From contig JAEWQV010000017.1 of assembly GCA_023399055.1 (NCBI GenBank), positions 186,001 to 250,000 of the forward strand: a DNA stretch of 64,000 nucleotides. Reading direction: 5' to 3'. Of the stretch, positions 44,908-54,161 are shown in pieces; positions within the stretch are counted from its first letter, which is position 1, and each line of letters starts with the position of its first letter. The DNA comes from Bacillota bacterium. GTDB taxonomy: Bacteria; Bacillota; Clostridia; Lachnospirales; Lachnospiraceae. The notes under the pieces were generated by a model. That model worked only from the letters and a program-made list of their open reading frames with translations, was not told where the DNA came from and did no database searches. The translations under genes and the position numbers were made by a program.

Positions 44908-45195
44908 TTAAGCATCTTTTCTGATGCAAAGATATCTGATTACATTTTCCATAATACGAACTCTCTGCTCGATTTCGTTTGGAACTGTAGAATCAGCGTC
45001 GAAATGGATGAAATAGTAATAGCCTTCTTTCATTTTCTGAATTTCATAAGCTAATCTTTTCTTTCCCCAGTCATCAACATTAGTAACTGTTCCACCGAAT
45101 CTGGTAACAAGTTCTTTTGTTGCTTCTAATGTAGCTAATCTGGTTTCATCCTCGATTTTTGCATTTACAACTAAGGCTAATTCATATTGATTCAT
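44908..45195 (-). CDS. rpsF: 30S ribosomal protein S6
   Basis: The 95-residue protein opens MNQYELALVVNAKIEDETRL and contains NVDDWGKKRLAYEIQKMKEGYYYFIHF, split as WGKKRLAYEIQK and GYYYFIHF, all S6 marks. It binds S18 and 16S rRNA. The ATG at 45195 gives the normal N-terminus; GTG at 45207 overlaps the GGAGG site. A hairpin upstream (45240-45262) may take part in S6:S18 autoregulation. Confidence 0.97.
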   Translation of the reverse strand: MNQYELALVVNAKIEDETRLATLEATKELVTRFGGTVTNVDDWGKKRLAYEIQKMKEGYYYFIHFDADSTVPNEIEQRVRIMENVIRYLCIRKDA

Positions 45196-45239
45196 AGTTG
45201 CGTGCACCTCCTTCTGGTCTCTGGCCCTTTTCTCGTGTT

Positions 45240-45262
45240 GTTTGATTGACGAAGAATCAAAC
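45240..45262 (-). promoter_or_regulatory. Hairpin in rpsF leader
   Basis: Perfect 8-bp arms GTTTGATT/AATCAAAC with a 7-base loop, 45 bases before rpsF. Possible part of the S6:S18 leader; I could not place the conserved CCG feature of that motif, so this stays tentative. Confidence 0.35.
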
Positions 45263-45401
45263 TGACATTTAAAAGAGCAAGGAAATTTTAGTATAACATA
45301 TCACAATTAGTTATGATATCATAAGTAAACTATTTATACAACCTATTTTTTTGCTAAATATTATTTTAAATTTTGGCGGTTTCAATAAAGGCCAATAATT
45401 C

Positions 45402-45917
45402 TTATAAGCGACTATAATCGGATAAGCGTTTTTTAAGCATTGTTAGTATGTCAATTGGCATCATATCCTTTGCCATATCTACATTAATTGTAACCGGTGG
45501 TAGGTTAAGACCTATGTTACGTCTCATTTGCCTTCGTTTAACCAAGGTAAATTTTGAAAGAAATTTATCTATATTCCTTGGAATTACTGCAATAGCGTCT
45601 TTATCGTTCACCGTTATGATTAGAAATTCCTTAATATCATCATAGGGAATAAATCCGACACCTACACCGGAAGAGTGATCAATAATTCCATGCGTACATA
45701 TCGTTATAAGTTTCCTTACCTTTAAAGCATCTTTTAGAGAGATTATAAAGAAAACTAACATTACAAGCACACAGAGTGTGCCCGGTACACTTAAGCTTAA
45801 TCGATGAACAGTCATACCATAGCCAGTTACAATTCCAGCAACTAATAACAATAACAATGAGATAAATACAGATATAAAGGCCTTATAGTTCATTTCTTCT
45901 ATTATAATATCTCCCAT
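45402..45917 (-). CDS. STM3941-like membrane protein with PH-like domain
   Basis: Two membrane helices (about 13-32 and 42-60) with a short tail precede a PH-like C-terminal domain (GFIPYDDIKEFLIITVNDKDAIAVIPRN, cut at IKEFLII and IAVIPRN) and a last amphipathic segment. This is the plan of the STM3941 family of unknown function. AAAGGGGG precedes the ATG. It stands between the ribosomal operon and thrS without close partners. Confidence 0.65.
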   Translation of the reverse strand: MGDIIIEEMNYKAFISVFISLLLLLVAGIVTGYGMTVHRLSLSVPGTLCVLVMLVFFIISLKDALKVRKLITICTHGIIDHSSGVGVGFIPYDDIKEFLIITVNDKDAIAVIPRNIDKFLSKFTLVKRRQMRRNIGLNLPPVTINVDMAKDMMPIDILTMLKKRLSDYSRL

Positions 45918-46067
45918 GACTGGCCCCCTTTAAGCTTAATGTAAGATTATACCAAGATTGTAGCTGTTTGTTATTTTTTTTGCAAGCTTTAAATGATTCG
46001 TACCTATTATATATTAATAGAAAGAGATATGAAACTGCAATCTTTTCATATAAATAAATTTAGAAAT

Positions 46068-46117
46068 ATATAAAACTTCTGGTATCCTTGCTTTACAGAA
46101 TACCAGAAGTTTTATAT
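46068..46117. terminator. Strong bidirectional terminator
   Basis: Perfect 18-bp arms (46068-46085, 46100-46117) around a 14-base loop, with TTTTATAT at both ends, after the 2H phosphoesterase gene. Confidence 0.8.
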
Positions 46118-46163
46118 TAAAGCATCAACTAACTTCAATTTAGCTTATACATGAGCTTTCATA

Positions 46164-46745
46164 TTATGAATTATAGTAACCCTTCAATTTTGCTATTTTG
46201 TAGCAAAAATAAGTACCAGGCTTTATAGCATCCTCATCATAATACAGTAATCCCAATTTATCAAAATGTAATATTCGTTTATAATTATGCTTCCTTAATA
46301 CCTGATAGGCTTTCTCATAATTCTCATAAGGCGCCCCACCAATGGCTATTGTCATATGAAAGACATAATCCCCATCATGCTCTGCCGGACAAGGACCTAA
46401 TGTTGCTTCTAAGCGTTCAAACAGTCTTTGCTGCATTGCGCTAAGCTGTGGTGTAGCTTCCGTTCGAATGGACATACCTCCAGAGTCATAACCTAATACA
46501 TTAGTTGGAAAGCATTCCAGCTCAAGTAGAGGAACCAATATAGCATTAAAATCTCTTGCAAGTTCATCAAAGATATTCTCTATCGTTTCTAAATCCGGTA
46601 TCTTAAAGGGTTGCTTCAAAGAAATATGCTGCGGCAGCCTTGCCATCTCAAATCCAATGTTACCAGCTTGATTCGCTTCCAACATGCATTTTCTACCGTA
46701 ATTTTCAGCTTCAATATCAGCAAGTAGTACAATTGTGGCTTTCAT
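46164..46745 (-). CDS. 2H phosphoesterase (2'-5' RNA ligase-like)
   Basis: Two H-x-S/T motifs mark the family: HISLKQPF (about residue 40) and HMTIAIGG (about 130). The 193-residue size and LLADIEAENYGRK opening fit LigT/YjcG-type 2H proteins that act on cyclic phosphates or RNA ends. Its start overlaps the end of thrS by 29 bases, so it is translated from the same mRNA and under the same T-box. The coupling with threonyl-tRNA synthetase is worth noting; GGAGG precedes the ATG inside thrS. Confidence 0.8.
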   Translation of the reverse strand: MKATIVLLADIEAENYGRKCMLEANQAGNIGFEMARLPQHISLKQPFKIPDLETIENIFDELARDFNAILVPLLELECFPTNVLGYDSGGMSIRTEATPQLSAMQQRLFERLEATLGPCPAEHDGDYVFHMTIAIGGAPYENYEKAYQVLRKHNYKRILHFDKLGLLYYDEDAIKPGTYFCYKIAKLKGYYNS

Positions 46746-48486
46746 TCTGAATCCTCCTTATCAATTCTTCAACAGACATGTTCCCCAGTTCGCCTTCCTC
46801 TCTTCCTCGAACAGCAACTACTTCCTGCTCTTGTTCATTCTTTCCGATTACAACCATATAGGGGACTTTATCCAGCCTAGCTTCCCGTATTTTATAGCCC
46901 AGTTTCTCATCTCTGGTATCAAGCTCACACCTGATTCCAGCTGCCTTTAACTTATCAAATACAGATGTGGCATAGGGCAAGAAATTATTAGAAATCGGAA
47001 GCACTTTAATCTGTACAGGCGAAAGCCACACTGGAAATTTACCTGCGTAATGCTCAATTAAAATACCTATAAACCGTTCAATGGAACCGAAGACCACCCG
47101 GTGAATCATAATTGGTTGATGCTTTTCTCCATCTGCGCCAATGTACTCTGCCTGGAAGCGTTGTGGCAATTGAAAATCCAGCTGAATTGTACCGCATTGC
47201 CAAGTCCTTCCTATGGAATCTTCCAAGTGAAAATCTATCTTCGGTCCATAAAAAGCTCCATCACCTTCATTGATTACATATGGTAATTTCATTTCCTCGA
47301 GTGCTAATTTCAAAGCTTCAATTGCTTCGTTCCAGTCTTCGTCACTTCCAATGCTTTTCTCCGGTCTTGTAGATAACTCCACATGATATTTGAAGCCAAA
47401 TTTCTGATAGACCTCATCAATTAATCTTACCACTCCTTTAATTTCCTCTGTTACTTGTTGTCGCATCATAAAGATATGAGCATCATCCTGTGTAAAACAT
47501 CGTACTCTCATTAATCCATGAAGTGCACCGGATTTTTCATGTCGGTGTACTAGACCGAGTTCCCCCATACGAATTGGCAATTCTTTATAAGAATGAGGCT
47601 GCATTTTGTATACCAACATTCCTCCTGGACAATTCATTGGCTTTACTGCAAAGTCCACATCATCAATTTCTGACGTATACATACTTTCACGGTAATTAGC
47701 CCAGTGGCCAGATACCTCCCAAAGTTCACGTCTTAGCATAATCGGAGAGGAAATTTCCACATATCCCTCCCGTTCGTGAACTTGACGCCAGTAATTTAGC
47801 AACAGGTTCTTTAATACTATTCCCTTTGGTAAAAAGAATGGAAAACCAGGTCCTTCTTCCATCAGTGTAAATAAACCAAGTTCCTTGCCCATTCTTCGGT
47901 GATCCCTCGCCTTTGCCTCCTCTAGCTTTTCCAAGTACTCATCAAGCTCGCTCTGCTTTGGAAATGCTGTACCATAGATCCTAGTCAGCATACGATTCTT
48001 CTCATCACCCTTCCAATAAGCACCTGCCAGAGAAGTTAGCTTTATGGCTTTCACAAGACTAGTATTTAACACATGCTGTCCTGCGCACATCTCTACGTAA
48101 TCACCTTGCCTGTAAAAACTTACTTGCTCTTCTTCTGGCAGCTCTGTAAGTAACTCCACCTTATAAACTTCCTGTCTTTCCTCCATAACTCTAATTGCCT
48201 CTGCACGTTTTACAACATAACGCTCCATAGGTAACGCTTCCTTCACAATCCGTTTCATTTCATTTTCAATCTCTGGCAGTTGTTCAGAAGTAAACTCAAA
48301 GCCAAATTCAAAATCATAATAGAAGCCATTTTCTATTGCTGGCCCTATGGCACATTTTGCCTCTGGATACAATCTCTTTACTGCTTGTGCAAGAATATGA
48401 GCGGCAGTATGTCGAAAGGCATTTCGTCCAACCTCCTCCCCAAATGAACTTTCGATAATCTCTCCATTCTTCATTATCACTTTCAT
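46717..48486 (-). CDS. thrS: Threonyl-tRNA synthetase, short form lacking TGS
   Basis: Charges tRNA-Thr. It opens with 24 residues and then the editing-domain motif HTAAHILAQAVKRLYPE, with the matching YVEMCAGQHV; then the class II core (MNCPGGMLVYKM, VRCFTQDDAHIF, GFYG-like GAFYGPKIDFHLED) and the anticodon-binding domain (WLSPVQIKVLPISNN). Standard ThrS is about 640 residues; this one lacks the N-terminal TGS domain, at 589. The start is fixed by AAAGGAGAC. Editing and catalytic residues look intact. It is controlled by the T-box upstream. Confidence 0.95.
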   Translation of the reverse strand: MKVIMKNGEIIESSFGEEVGRNAFRHTAAHILAQAVKRLYPEAKCAIGPAIENGFYYDFEFGFEFTSEQLPEIENEMKRIVKEALPMERYVVKRAEAIRVMEERQEVYKVELLTELPEEEQVSFYRQGDYVEMCAGQHVLNTSLVKAIKLTSLAGAYWKGDEKNRMLTRIYGTAFPKQSELDEYLEKLEEAKARDHRRMGKELGLFTLMEEGPGFPFFLPKGIVLKNLLLNYWRQVHEREGYVEISSPIMLRRELWEVSGHWANYRESMYTSEIDDVDFAVKPMNCPGGMLVYKMQPHSYKELPIRMGELGLVHRHEKSGALHGLMRVRCFTQDDAHIFMMRQQVTEEIKGVVRLIDEVYQKFGFKYHVELSTRPEKSIGSDEDWNEAIEALKLALEEMKLPYVINEGDGAFYGPKIDFHLEDSIGRTWQCGTIQLDFQLPQRFQAEYIGADGEKHQPIMIHRVVFGSIERFIGILIEHYAGKFPVWLSPVQIKVLPISNNFLPYATSVFDKLKAAGIRCELDTRDEKLGYKIREARLDKVPYMVVIGKNEQEQEVVAVRGREEGELGNMSVEELIRRIQNESHNCTTC

Positions 48487-48542
48487 TCCTTATGTCTCCT
48501 TTCGGTAATAAAATTGATAACATAAGAAAAGATTATAGGTAC

Positions 48543-48799
48543 AAAAAAGCACCCAAAGACAAACTTACAGTTGTCTAAGGGTGCATAAATGCACGGTTCC
48601 ACCTTAACTTTTTACTTCGGATTCCATCAAATCCTAACCTTTAACGCAGGTATACGATAACACATACTATGGTTCTGTGTTATAGCTCAGGAAGGGTTTT
48701 CAGCCAATTTTCACACAAGAAACTTCCACCTAATGTTCCTCTCTCTGTCTGTTACCTAATGGCTTACTTTTTTCCGTCTTCGCTTTTCTTATGTTATTA
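48543..48799 (-). promoter_or_regulatory. T-box riboswitch of thrS
   Basis: The T-box sequence AAGGTGGAACCG (minus, near 48594-48605) is followed by the terminator stem GCACCC...GGGTGC plus six T (48543-48584). A hairpin GGATT-TGATGG-AATCC precedes it. The stem I candidate ends in GAAAACCCTTCCTGAGC, with a likely threonine specifier ACC at 48695-48697. Uncharged tRNA-Thr would favour the antiterminator. Specifier placement is by eye. Confidence 0.85.
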
Positions 48800-48805
48800 A
48801 ATATT

Positions 48806-48833
48806 ATTATAATCTATCAAATAATTAAGTCAA
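48806..48833 (-). promoter_or_regulatory. Promoter of the thrS transcript
   Basis: TTGACT (48828-48833), 16-base spacer, TATAAT (48806-48811) on the minus strand. Confidence 0.75.
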
Positions 48834-48856
48834 GGAAAAATTTGTTTTTACTATCC

Positions 48857-49567
48857 CTATGGATTATTTTCTTTTTTAGTACGCCAACATAGAAAAGATA
48901 TCGCAAACCCTACAATAAAAATAAATCCACAAATAATGTTAACCATAAACAGTTCTGCTGTAGCCACTGATGCTGTGGGAGTATTATTAATCCTAGTATC
49001 ATTATAATCCTTGGTTATGTTCTTTCCCATACTATCGTATAAATGTATTCCCTCCCAATCTGGTTCGCCATTGTTACATACTTGTATAAACGCTTTGTTG
49101 GTTATAGCTCCTGAGTATTCCGCTAAATTCTTATAAGTGAGTCCTGTATTAATATACTCATAACGAACTGCATTTTCATCAGGGAACATACCATATATAA
49201 CAAATTTTTCCTCACCATTTGCAAAAAAGTAATGAGATACCGGATAACCCGAACCATAATCTGCACCATATATAGTATATTTTCTATTCCAACCGCGTTT
49301 TAGTCGAGCCAGCCCCTTAAAGCTATTTCCGTATCTCTTATCCGTGAATAAAACATACATCCAGTTATTCTCTTTCTGTATTAATACAACTTCTGCTTTA
49401 AGATTTTCAGTAAATATGTAATCACTAATCGCATTACCTAGTTCATCCGAATTAGATGATATGGAATAAGTATCCTCGTAATACAAATACATAAGTCCTA
49501 CTGTTATTATAAGAATTATAATTGATAAAATTTTATTGAACTTATATTTATATTTTAATTGACTCAT
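48857..49567 (-). CDS. Two-helix extracytoplasmic protein, unknown family
   Basis: The 236-residue protein has membrane helices at about 10-28 and 208-230, with a long extracytoplasmic domain between them (YIFTENLKAEVVLIQKENNWMYV is the opening strand pair) and a short charged C-terminus. GGGGGAT precedes the ATG. Nothing nearby explains it; the divergent PadR operon is 290 bases away. Confidence 0.6.
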   Translation of the reverse strand: MSQLKYKYKFNKILSIIILIITVGLMYLYYEDTYSISSNSDELGNAISDYIFTENLKAEVVLIQKENNWMYVLFTDKRYGNSFKGLARLKRGWNRKYTIYGADYGSGYPVSHYFFANGEEKFVIYGMFPDENAVRYEYINTGLTYKNLAEYSGAITNKAFIQVCNNGEPDWEGIHLYDSMGKNITKDYNDTRINNTPTASVATAELFMVNIICGFIFIVGFAISFLCWRTKKENNP

Positions 49568-49765
49568 CCCGTATATCCCCCATATTAATACAGTTATAAA
49601 CGATTACATACTACATTTATGGTAATATTATACATTATCTGTGTGCTCAAAACAATATCCGTACGAGTCAATATTAAAATACAAAATTGTCCCTTTTTAA
49701 TTCTCTTATATTTAAATGTAACAATTATAAATTATTACACAAAAATTTTTACAAATTTTAAAAAA

Positions 49766-49814
49766 CTACTTTACCTGTCGTAGTAGTTGTGGTATATTGT
49801 AATTACTACGACAG
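49766..49814. promoter_or_regulatory. PadR operator candidates
   Basis: CTACTTT-N10-GTAG at 49766-49786, matching the two sites of the first PadR operon, overlaps a second dyad with perfect 11-bp arms CTGTCGTAGTA (49775-49785) and TACTACGACAG (49804-49814). A possible promoter (TTTACC-17-TATATT, 49770-49798) is covered by both. Confidence 0.55.
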
Positions 49815-49858
49815 ACATAGTACGTCAGATGGAGTAAACTGGGTAAGGAGGATGCAAC

Positions 49859-50182
49859 TTGATAAGCAGTGATGTAATACGTGGATATAACGATATTATT
49901 ATCCTGTATCTTTTATTAGATGGTGAAAGTTATGGATATGAAATATCTAAAAATATCAAGGAATTGTCCGAAGAGAAATACATTATGAAAGAAACAACCC
50001 TCTACTCTGCCTTCAGCAGATTGGAGAACAATGGTTATATTGAATCCTTTTACGGAGATGAGAGCCTGGGAAAACGAAGAACTTATTATAGAATTACACC
50101 AAGCGGTCTTGCCTTCTATAAAGAAAAGTGTATTGAGTGGGAATTAACCAAAGATGTAATTAGTCGATTCATAAAGGAGTGA
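49859..50182 (+). CDS. PadR-family transcriptional repressor (second)
   Basis: The 107-residue winged-helix protein has GESYGYEISKNIKELSEEKY, KETTLYSAFSRLENNGYIE and TYYRITPSGLAFY. TTG at 49859 is taken as the start because AAGGAGG stands seven bases upstream; no ATG fits. It is a repressor of its own operon, with the next gene as likely effector. It differs clearly from the first PadR protein but shares an operator-like sequence. Confidence 0.88.
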   Translation: MISSDVIRGYNDIIILYLLLDGESYGYEISKNIKELSEEKYIMKETTLYSAFSRLENNGYIESFYGDESLGKRRTYYRITPSGLAFYKEKCIEWELTKDVISRFIKE

Positions 50183-50189
50183 AGAGGAT

Positions 50190-51164
50190 ATGGAAACAAT
50201 TAAAAATTACTTAGACAATATGTTTGCAAGCTTACCAAAGACCTCAAGAGTCTTGGATCTAAAAAATAACCTCTTAAATAATATGGAGGAAAAGTACAAT
50301 GAATTAAAAAGGCAAGGAAAATCGGAGAACGAAGCCATTGGCATTGTTATATCTGAGTTTGGAAATATTGATGAATTAGCAAATGAACTGGGAATCCATC
50401 CTGAAGAATCTGATGCAGTTCGACTTATAACCAAAGAGGAAGTTGAAAGTTATCTTAACATTAAGAGTGTTACCGGAAGGCTTATTGGCATAGGTGTAAT
50501 GCTTTGCATCCTCGGTGCTGCTTGCTTAATTTTCTTATCTACTGTATTTGATAATCAGATTATACCAAATAATCTTTCTTCTGATATGTCCAGTATTATT
50601 GGTGTGATTGTTCTTCTGCTACTGGTGGCTATCGCTGTTGGTATATTCATATATTCTGGATGGCTTATGGAGAAATATCGTTATATAGAGGATGGCGTGC
50701 AATTACCAATAGGTCTGGAAGCGGAATTGAAGCTAGCCAGCGAAAAATATCAACCTACCTTCTACCTACAATTAATCATTGGAGTATGCCTCCTCGTGAT
50801 TTCTCCAATCACTGTGATTGCTACCAGTCTGATGGCTGAGCCTATTCAAATTTATAGTGTGGTAACCCTTTTAATAATAGTTGCTATTTCTATCTATTTG
50901 TTCATCTCTTCTGGTACTAAAAAAGAAGGCTTTGATCGTTTATTAAAAACTGGAGATTACAAAGAGAAGCAATACAAAAATAAAGAGGATAAAGTAATTG
51001 GCGCTGTTGCCGCCATAGTGTGGCCTCTAGCTACAGCTATATTCTTATTTATAAGCTTTGTATACAATGCATGGCATATATCCTGGATTGTGTTTCCCAT
51101 TACTGGTATACTATTTGGTATGTTCAGTGCAGCCTATAGTATTATTACAAAAAAAGAGGAATAA
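50190..51164 (+). CDS. Membrane protein with DUF1700-type prefix domain
   Basis: A cytoplasmic prefix of about 80 residues (IKNYLDNMFASLPKTSRVLDLK, cut at TSRVL; then SENEAIGIVISEFGNIDELANEL) is the DUF1700/permease-prefix kind that follows PadR genes. Six membrane helices follow in three pairs (about 97-116, 128-152, 190-210, 216-235, 265-285, 292-315). It lies seven bases after the PadR stop and is surely in its operon. Role unknown, probably envelope homeostasis or sensing. Confidence 0.72.
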   Translation: METIKNYLDNMFASLPKTSRVLDLKNNLLNNMEEKYNELKRQGKSENEAIGIVISEFGNIDELANELGIHPEESDAVRLITKEEVESYLNIKSVTGRLIGIGVMLCILGAACLIFLSTVFDNQIIPNNLSSDMSSIIGVIVLLLLVAIAVGIFIYSGWLMEKYRYIEDGVQLPIGLEAELKLASEKYQPTFYLQLIIGVCLLVISPITVIATSLMAEPIQIYSVVTLLIIVAISIYLFISSGTKKEGFDRLLKTGDYKEKQYKNKEDKVIGAVAAIVWPLATAIFLFISFVYNAWHISWIVFPITGILFGMFSAAYSIITKKEE

Positions 51165-51251
51165 CGCCTGATAGGAAACAACCCTTTAAACGTTTCATAA
51201 TAGCTATATTTTACAAGATGAAACAGCTAATCGTTTTACTTATCATAAATA

Positions 51252-51338
51252 AAAACCGAGTAAAAGTTCCTCCTACACTGTCTGACAGATATGTATACTG
51301 TCCTCAATGTAATGTTGAACTGTTACTCGGTTTATTTT
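51252..51338 (+). terminator. Long imperfect stem after the PadR operon
   Basis: AAACCGAGTAA (51253-51263) pairs with TTACTCGGTTT (51323-51333), extended by AGTTC/GAACt. The 59-base loop contains GACAG...CTGTC. Followed by TTTATTTT. A terminator; the folded loop could also be a small RNA. Confidence 0.6.
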
Positions 51339-51376
51339 AATTAACTCAAAGTTATCAGCTTAAGATCTTAGATATT

Positions 51377-51421
51377 GCTTGATAAAAATCAGCTTCAGTT
51401 ATAATACTGATTTTATTAAGC
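51377..51421 (-). terminator. Terminator-like hairpin of the second chemotaxis receptor
   Basis: GCTTGATAAAAATCAG (51377-51392) pairs with CTGATTTTATTAAGC (51407-51421), 33 bases past the stop at 51454. Confidence 0.55.
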
Positions 51422-51453
51422 AGAAACAATTATAAACTATGAAGTCTAAGTTA

Positions 51454-53817
51454 TTAAATCTTAAACTTAGCAATTGCCTCCTCCAGCTCCTTCGCCTTTT
51501 CTTTCATTTCTTCTGCCTGTTGATTCAAGGTTTCGATTGCTGTAATCTGATTACTAACATTCGTATCAACTACTTCTGAGGATGCCAAGGTTTCTTCCGT
51601 TACTGCGGCAATATTCTTGATTGCATCCAGTACCTCATCCTTTGAAACTGTAATTGTACCCATATTATTTGTGATATGATTCATCTTCTCAAGAAGCTCT
51701 ATCATATGTCCATCTACATCCTGGAATACCTTAACCGTGTTATTTAATGCTTCTGTCTGTGATCCCAGCAATTGCTCTGCACGATTAGCTGAAGCAACCG
51801 TAACTTGTGTTTTCTGTTGAATATTTTGAATTATCTTTTCAATACTCTTAACAGATTCAACTGACTGCTCTGCCAGGTTTCTAATCTGATCAGCTACAAC
51901 TGCAAAGCCTCTGCCAGCATCTCCTGCTCTTGCCGCTTCAATAGAAGCATTTAAGGAAAGGAGATTCGTTGTTGAAGCAATATCATTAATTGTTCCTACA
52001 ACACTGCCAATGCTCTTGGAGTGTCTTTCCAGCTCTTCAATGTCTTTAATAATGACATTGGTAATCTCAGAGGTTGCCGTAACCTGATCAATCAGATTAT
52101 CTACAATATTTTTACCATTGCTAATGATTTGTTGAGTGTTATTTGCAACATTTCCTACATTGGTTGTATCTGTATAGGCTTCTCCTATCTGCGCAGCAAA
52201 ATCTGTCATCTGTAGGAAGCTCTTTTCGGTATCCTTTGCCTGTTCCCCAACTCCCTGACTCATAACATTTACTGTACTTGATACTTCGTTAATGGAGGAC
52301 AGAATATCGGTGGAAGCTTCCGAAACTTTATATGCCGAATCTGATACATTATGTCCAAAGGTCGCCATTTCAGCAATCAAGTTCTTAATTGTAGTCATCG
52401 TATTATCCATATCCTGTGCCAGTGCGCCGAATTCATCTTTGCGCTTGGACTTCATTAATGTTGTAAAATCACCTGCCGAGATATGCTTAAAAGCCACAGA
52501 GAAACGATTAATCGCTCTTGCAATATCAGTGGATAAATAGAGACCGATGAAAATAGCTATTATGAAGGAAATAACTACAAATATTGCTGTTGCAATTCGT
52601 ATTGTATTTAACTGACTTAAGATATCACTTCTAGGTATTAAGGTACATACCATTGCTCCGGTCTCACCAACCTTGGAATATACAAATAAATTGGACTTTT
52701 TATTGATAGTTACATATTTCATCCCATTTACTTTATCACTCTCAAGAGCTTTCTTATAGAAACTGCTATTAGCAAAAACTGCTTCTCCTTTTTCTATGCC
52801 TGCTAATGCACTCTTTTTTCCTGTTACAAGAGTTTCTCTTCCGTCCGGTGTTACAAAAGCAACAATACTTTTTTCACTGCTTATGGAATTGTCCAGTACG
52901 GTATTGATTTCAGATGTCATAAGGTCAAATACTATGTATCCTTCGCCGCGATAGAACTTTCTAATATAACTTGCGGCATATTGATCCGGAAGTGCGGAAA
53001 GTCCTTTATCAATTACCGGATGATTACCTAACCAAGCCGAAGTTGCACCACCGATCGTCTTTGACTTTTCTCTCCACTTGGCTGCTTCTTCAGATGCCTC
53101 GAAATCTGCAAATAAGGTACTTGAAGGATTAGCAGACAGTGTCGACATGGCATTTCCCATACTTCCAAAGGCATAAGCTCCATAGATTCCTACAGAACTG
53201 GATACGAAGGTGGAAAGCGTCGTTCTTGCACTTGTAAATAGTGTGTTTGAATCGATTACACTGTTTTCATTAAATTTTGTGTAATAGAAATAAAAGTCTT
53301 CGAGTCCTGCCACTTGTGATGCCTTAGTCTCTATATCTTTCATTAATAAGGAGATATAGAGTGCACTATTTTCAATATTACCTGCCGAGGACTTCTCATA
53401 ATTTGCAATTACTGTTCCTTGAGATCTGTAATAAGAAAACAATCCCAATGCAATAATTAAAAGTGCTGGAACAAAGAATGCAATTACTAACTTAAAGCGA
53501 ATCTGTCTTCTAAGCGGGAGGGTTTGCTCTCCCACATATATCAGCATATCCTTAAGTTTATCCCTAATTACTCTTGATTTACTGCTTTTTGCTGTTGTAA
53601 GCTTGTCTGTATTTTTCTTTTCTTTCTTTTTATTACGTTTTTTACTACCCTTGAAATTTTCTGACTCATCTATCTTGTTATTGTTTATGTCGACTGGTTG
53701 CTCCTCCTTTGAAGCACCTGCGCTGTCACTAGAAGTGTCTTTACTATTCTCCATTTCTACTTCTTGGTTTAACTTAACTTCTGGTGTTACTTGCTCATTA
53801 TTATTCATGTATCCCAT
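51454..53817 (-). CDS. Methyl-accepting chemotaxis protein with long N-terminal tail
   Basis: The 787-residue receptor has an unusual N-terminal cytoplasmic region of about 110 residues, acidic then Lys-rich (FKGSKKRNKKKEKKN), before the first membrane helix (about 113-137). A sensor domain follows, a second helix near 395-418, HAMP (IARAINRFSVAFKHISAGDF) and a signalling domain with the tip TTNLLSLNASIEAARAG (about 630). The start at 53817 follows GGGGAGG; the frame upstream would read through that site. Ligand unknown; the polybasic tail might bind lipid or a localising partner. Confidence 0.9.
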   Translation of the reverse strand: MGYMNNNEQVTPEVKLNQEVEMENSKDTSSDSAGASKEEQPVDINNNKIDESENFKGSKKRNKKKEKKNTDKLTTAKSSKSRVIRDKLKDMLIYVGEQTLPLRRQIRFKLVIAFFVPALLIIALGLFSYYRSQGTVIANYEKSSAGNIENSALYISLLMKDIETKASQVAGLEDFYFYYTKFNENSVIDSNTLFTSARTTLSTFVSSSVGIYGAYAFGSMGNAMSTLSANPSSTLFADFEASEEAAKWREKSKTIGGATSAWLGNHPVIDKGLSALPDQYAASYIRKFYRGEGYIVFDLMTSEINTVLDNSISSEKSIVAFVTPDGRETLVTGKKSALAGIEKGEAVFANSSFYKKALESDKVNGMKYVTINKKSNLFVYSKVGETGAMVCTLIPRSDILSQLNTIRIATAIFVVISFIIAIFIGLYLSTDIARAINRFSVAFKHISAGDFTTLMKSKRKDEFGALAQDMDNTMTTIKNLIAEMATFGHNVSDSAYKVSEASTDILSSINEVSSTVNVMSQGVGEQAKDTEKSFLQMTDFAAQIGEAYTDTTNVGNVANNTQQIISNGKNIVDNLIDQVTATSEITNVIIKDIEELERHSKSIGSVVGTINDIASTTNLLSLNASIEAARAGDAGRGFAVVADQIRNLAEQSVESVKSIEKIIQNIQQKTQVTVASANRAEQLLGSQTEALNNTVKVFQDVDGHMIELLEKMNHITNNMGTITVSKDEVLDAIKNIAAVTEETLASSEVVDTNVSNQITAIETLNQQAEEMKEKAKELEEAIAKFKI

Positions 53818-54161
53818 ACAACCTCCCCTTTGCATTATAATAAATTATAAAAGGACACTATCACTTATAATATAGCAAAAAGCAGGGTATTTCTCAGTGT
53901 AATAATTACTGCAAAAAATTGTTATTTTTAGTGAATCTGTTATTTTTTCTGTTTTTATGGTATATTGTCTTAATTATAATAATTAATATGTACAAATTCA
54001 TTTAAGTATTAAGCTATATTAACTCTGAAATGATGCGTCACTTTTATAGCAAATGTACGACCCGTAATATATACGTTTCCTATATTTACATTATCCCTAT
54101 CATATTTCTGCCATGATTTAAGTGTATCGTAGTAGTACTAGAAATTTACGGAGGTGATTTT
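53818..54161. other. Divergent intergenic region
   Basis: About 340 bases between the chemotaxis receptor and the divergent metallophosphoesterase gene. AT-rich; no motif good enough to name. GGAGGTGA at its right end is the ribosome site of the TTG start at 54162. Confidence 0.5.

Noticed and set aside
45240..45262. Firm assignment as the S6:S18 leader motif
   Set aside because: The hairpin is well placed but the conserved CCG element of the known motif was not found by eye.
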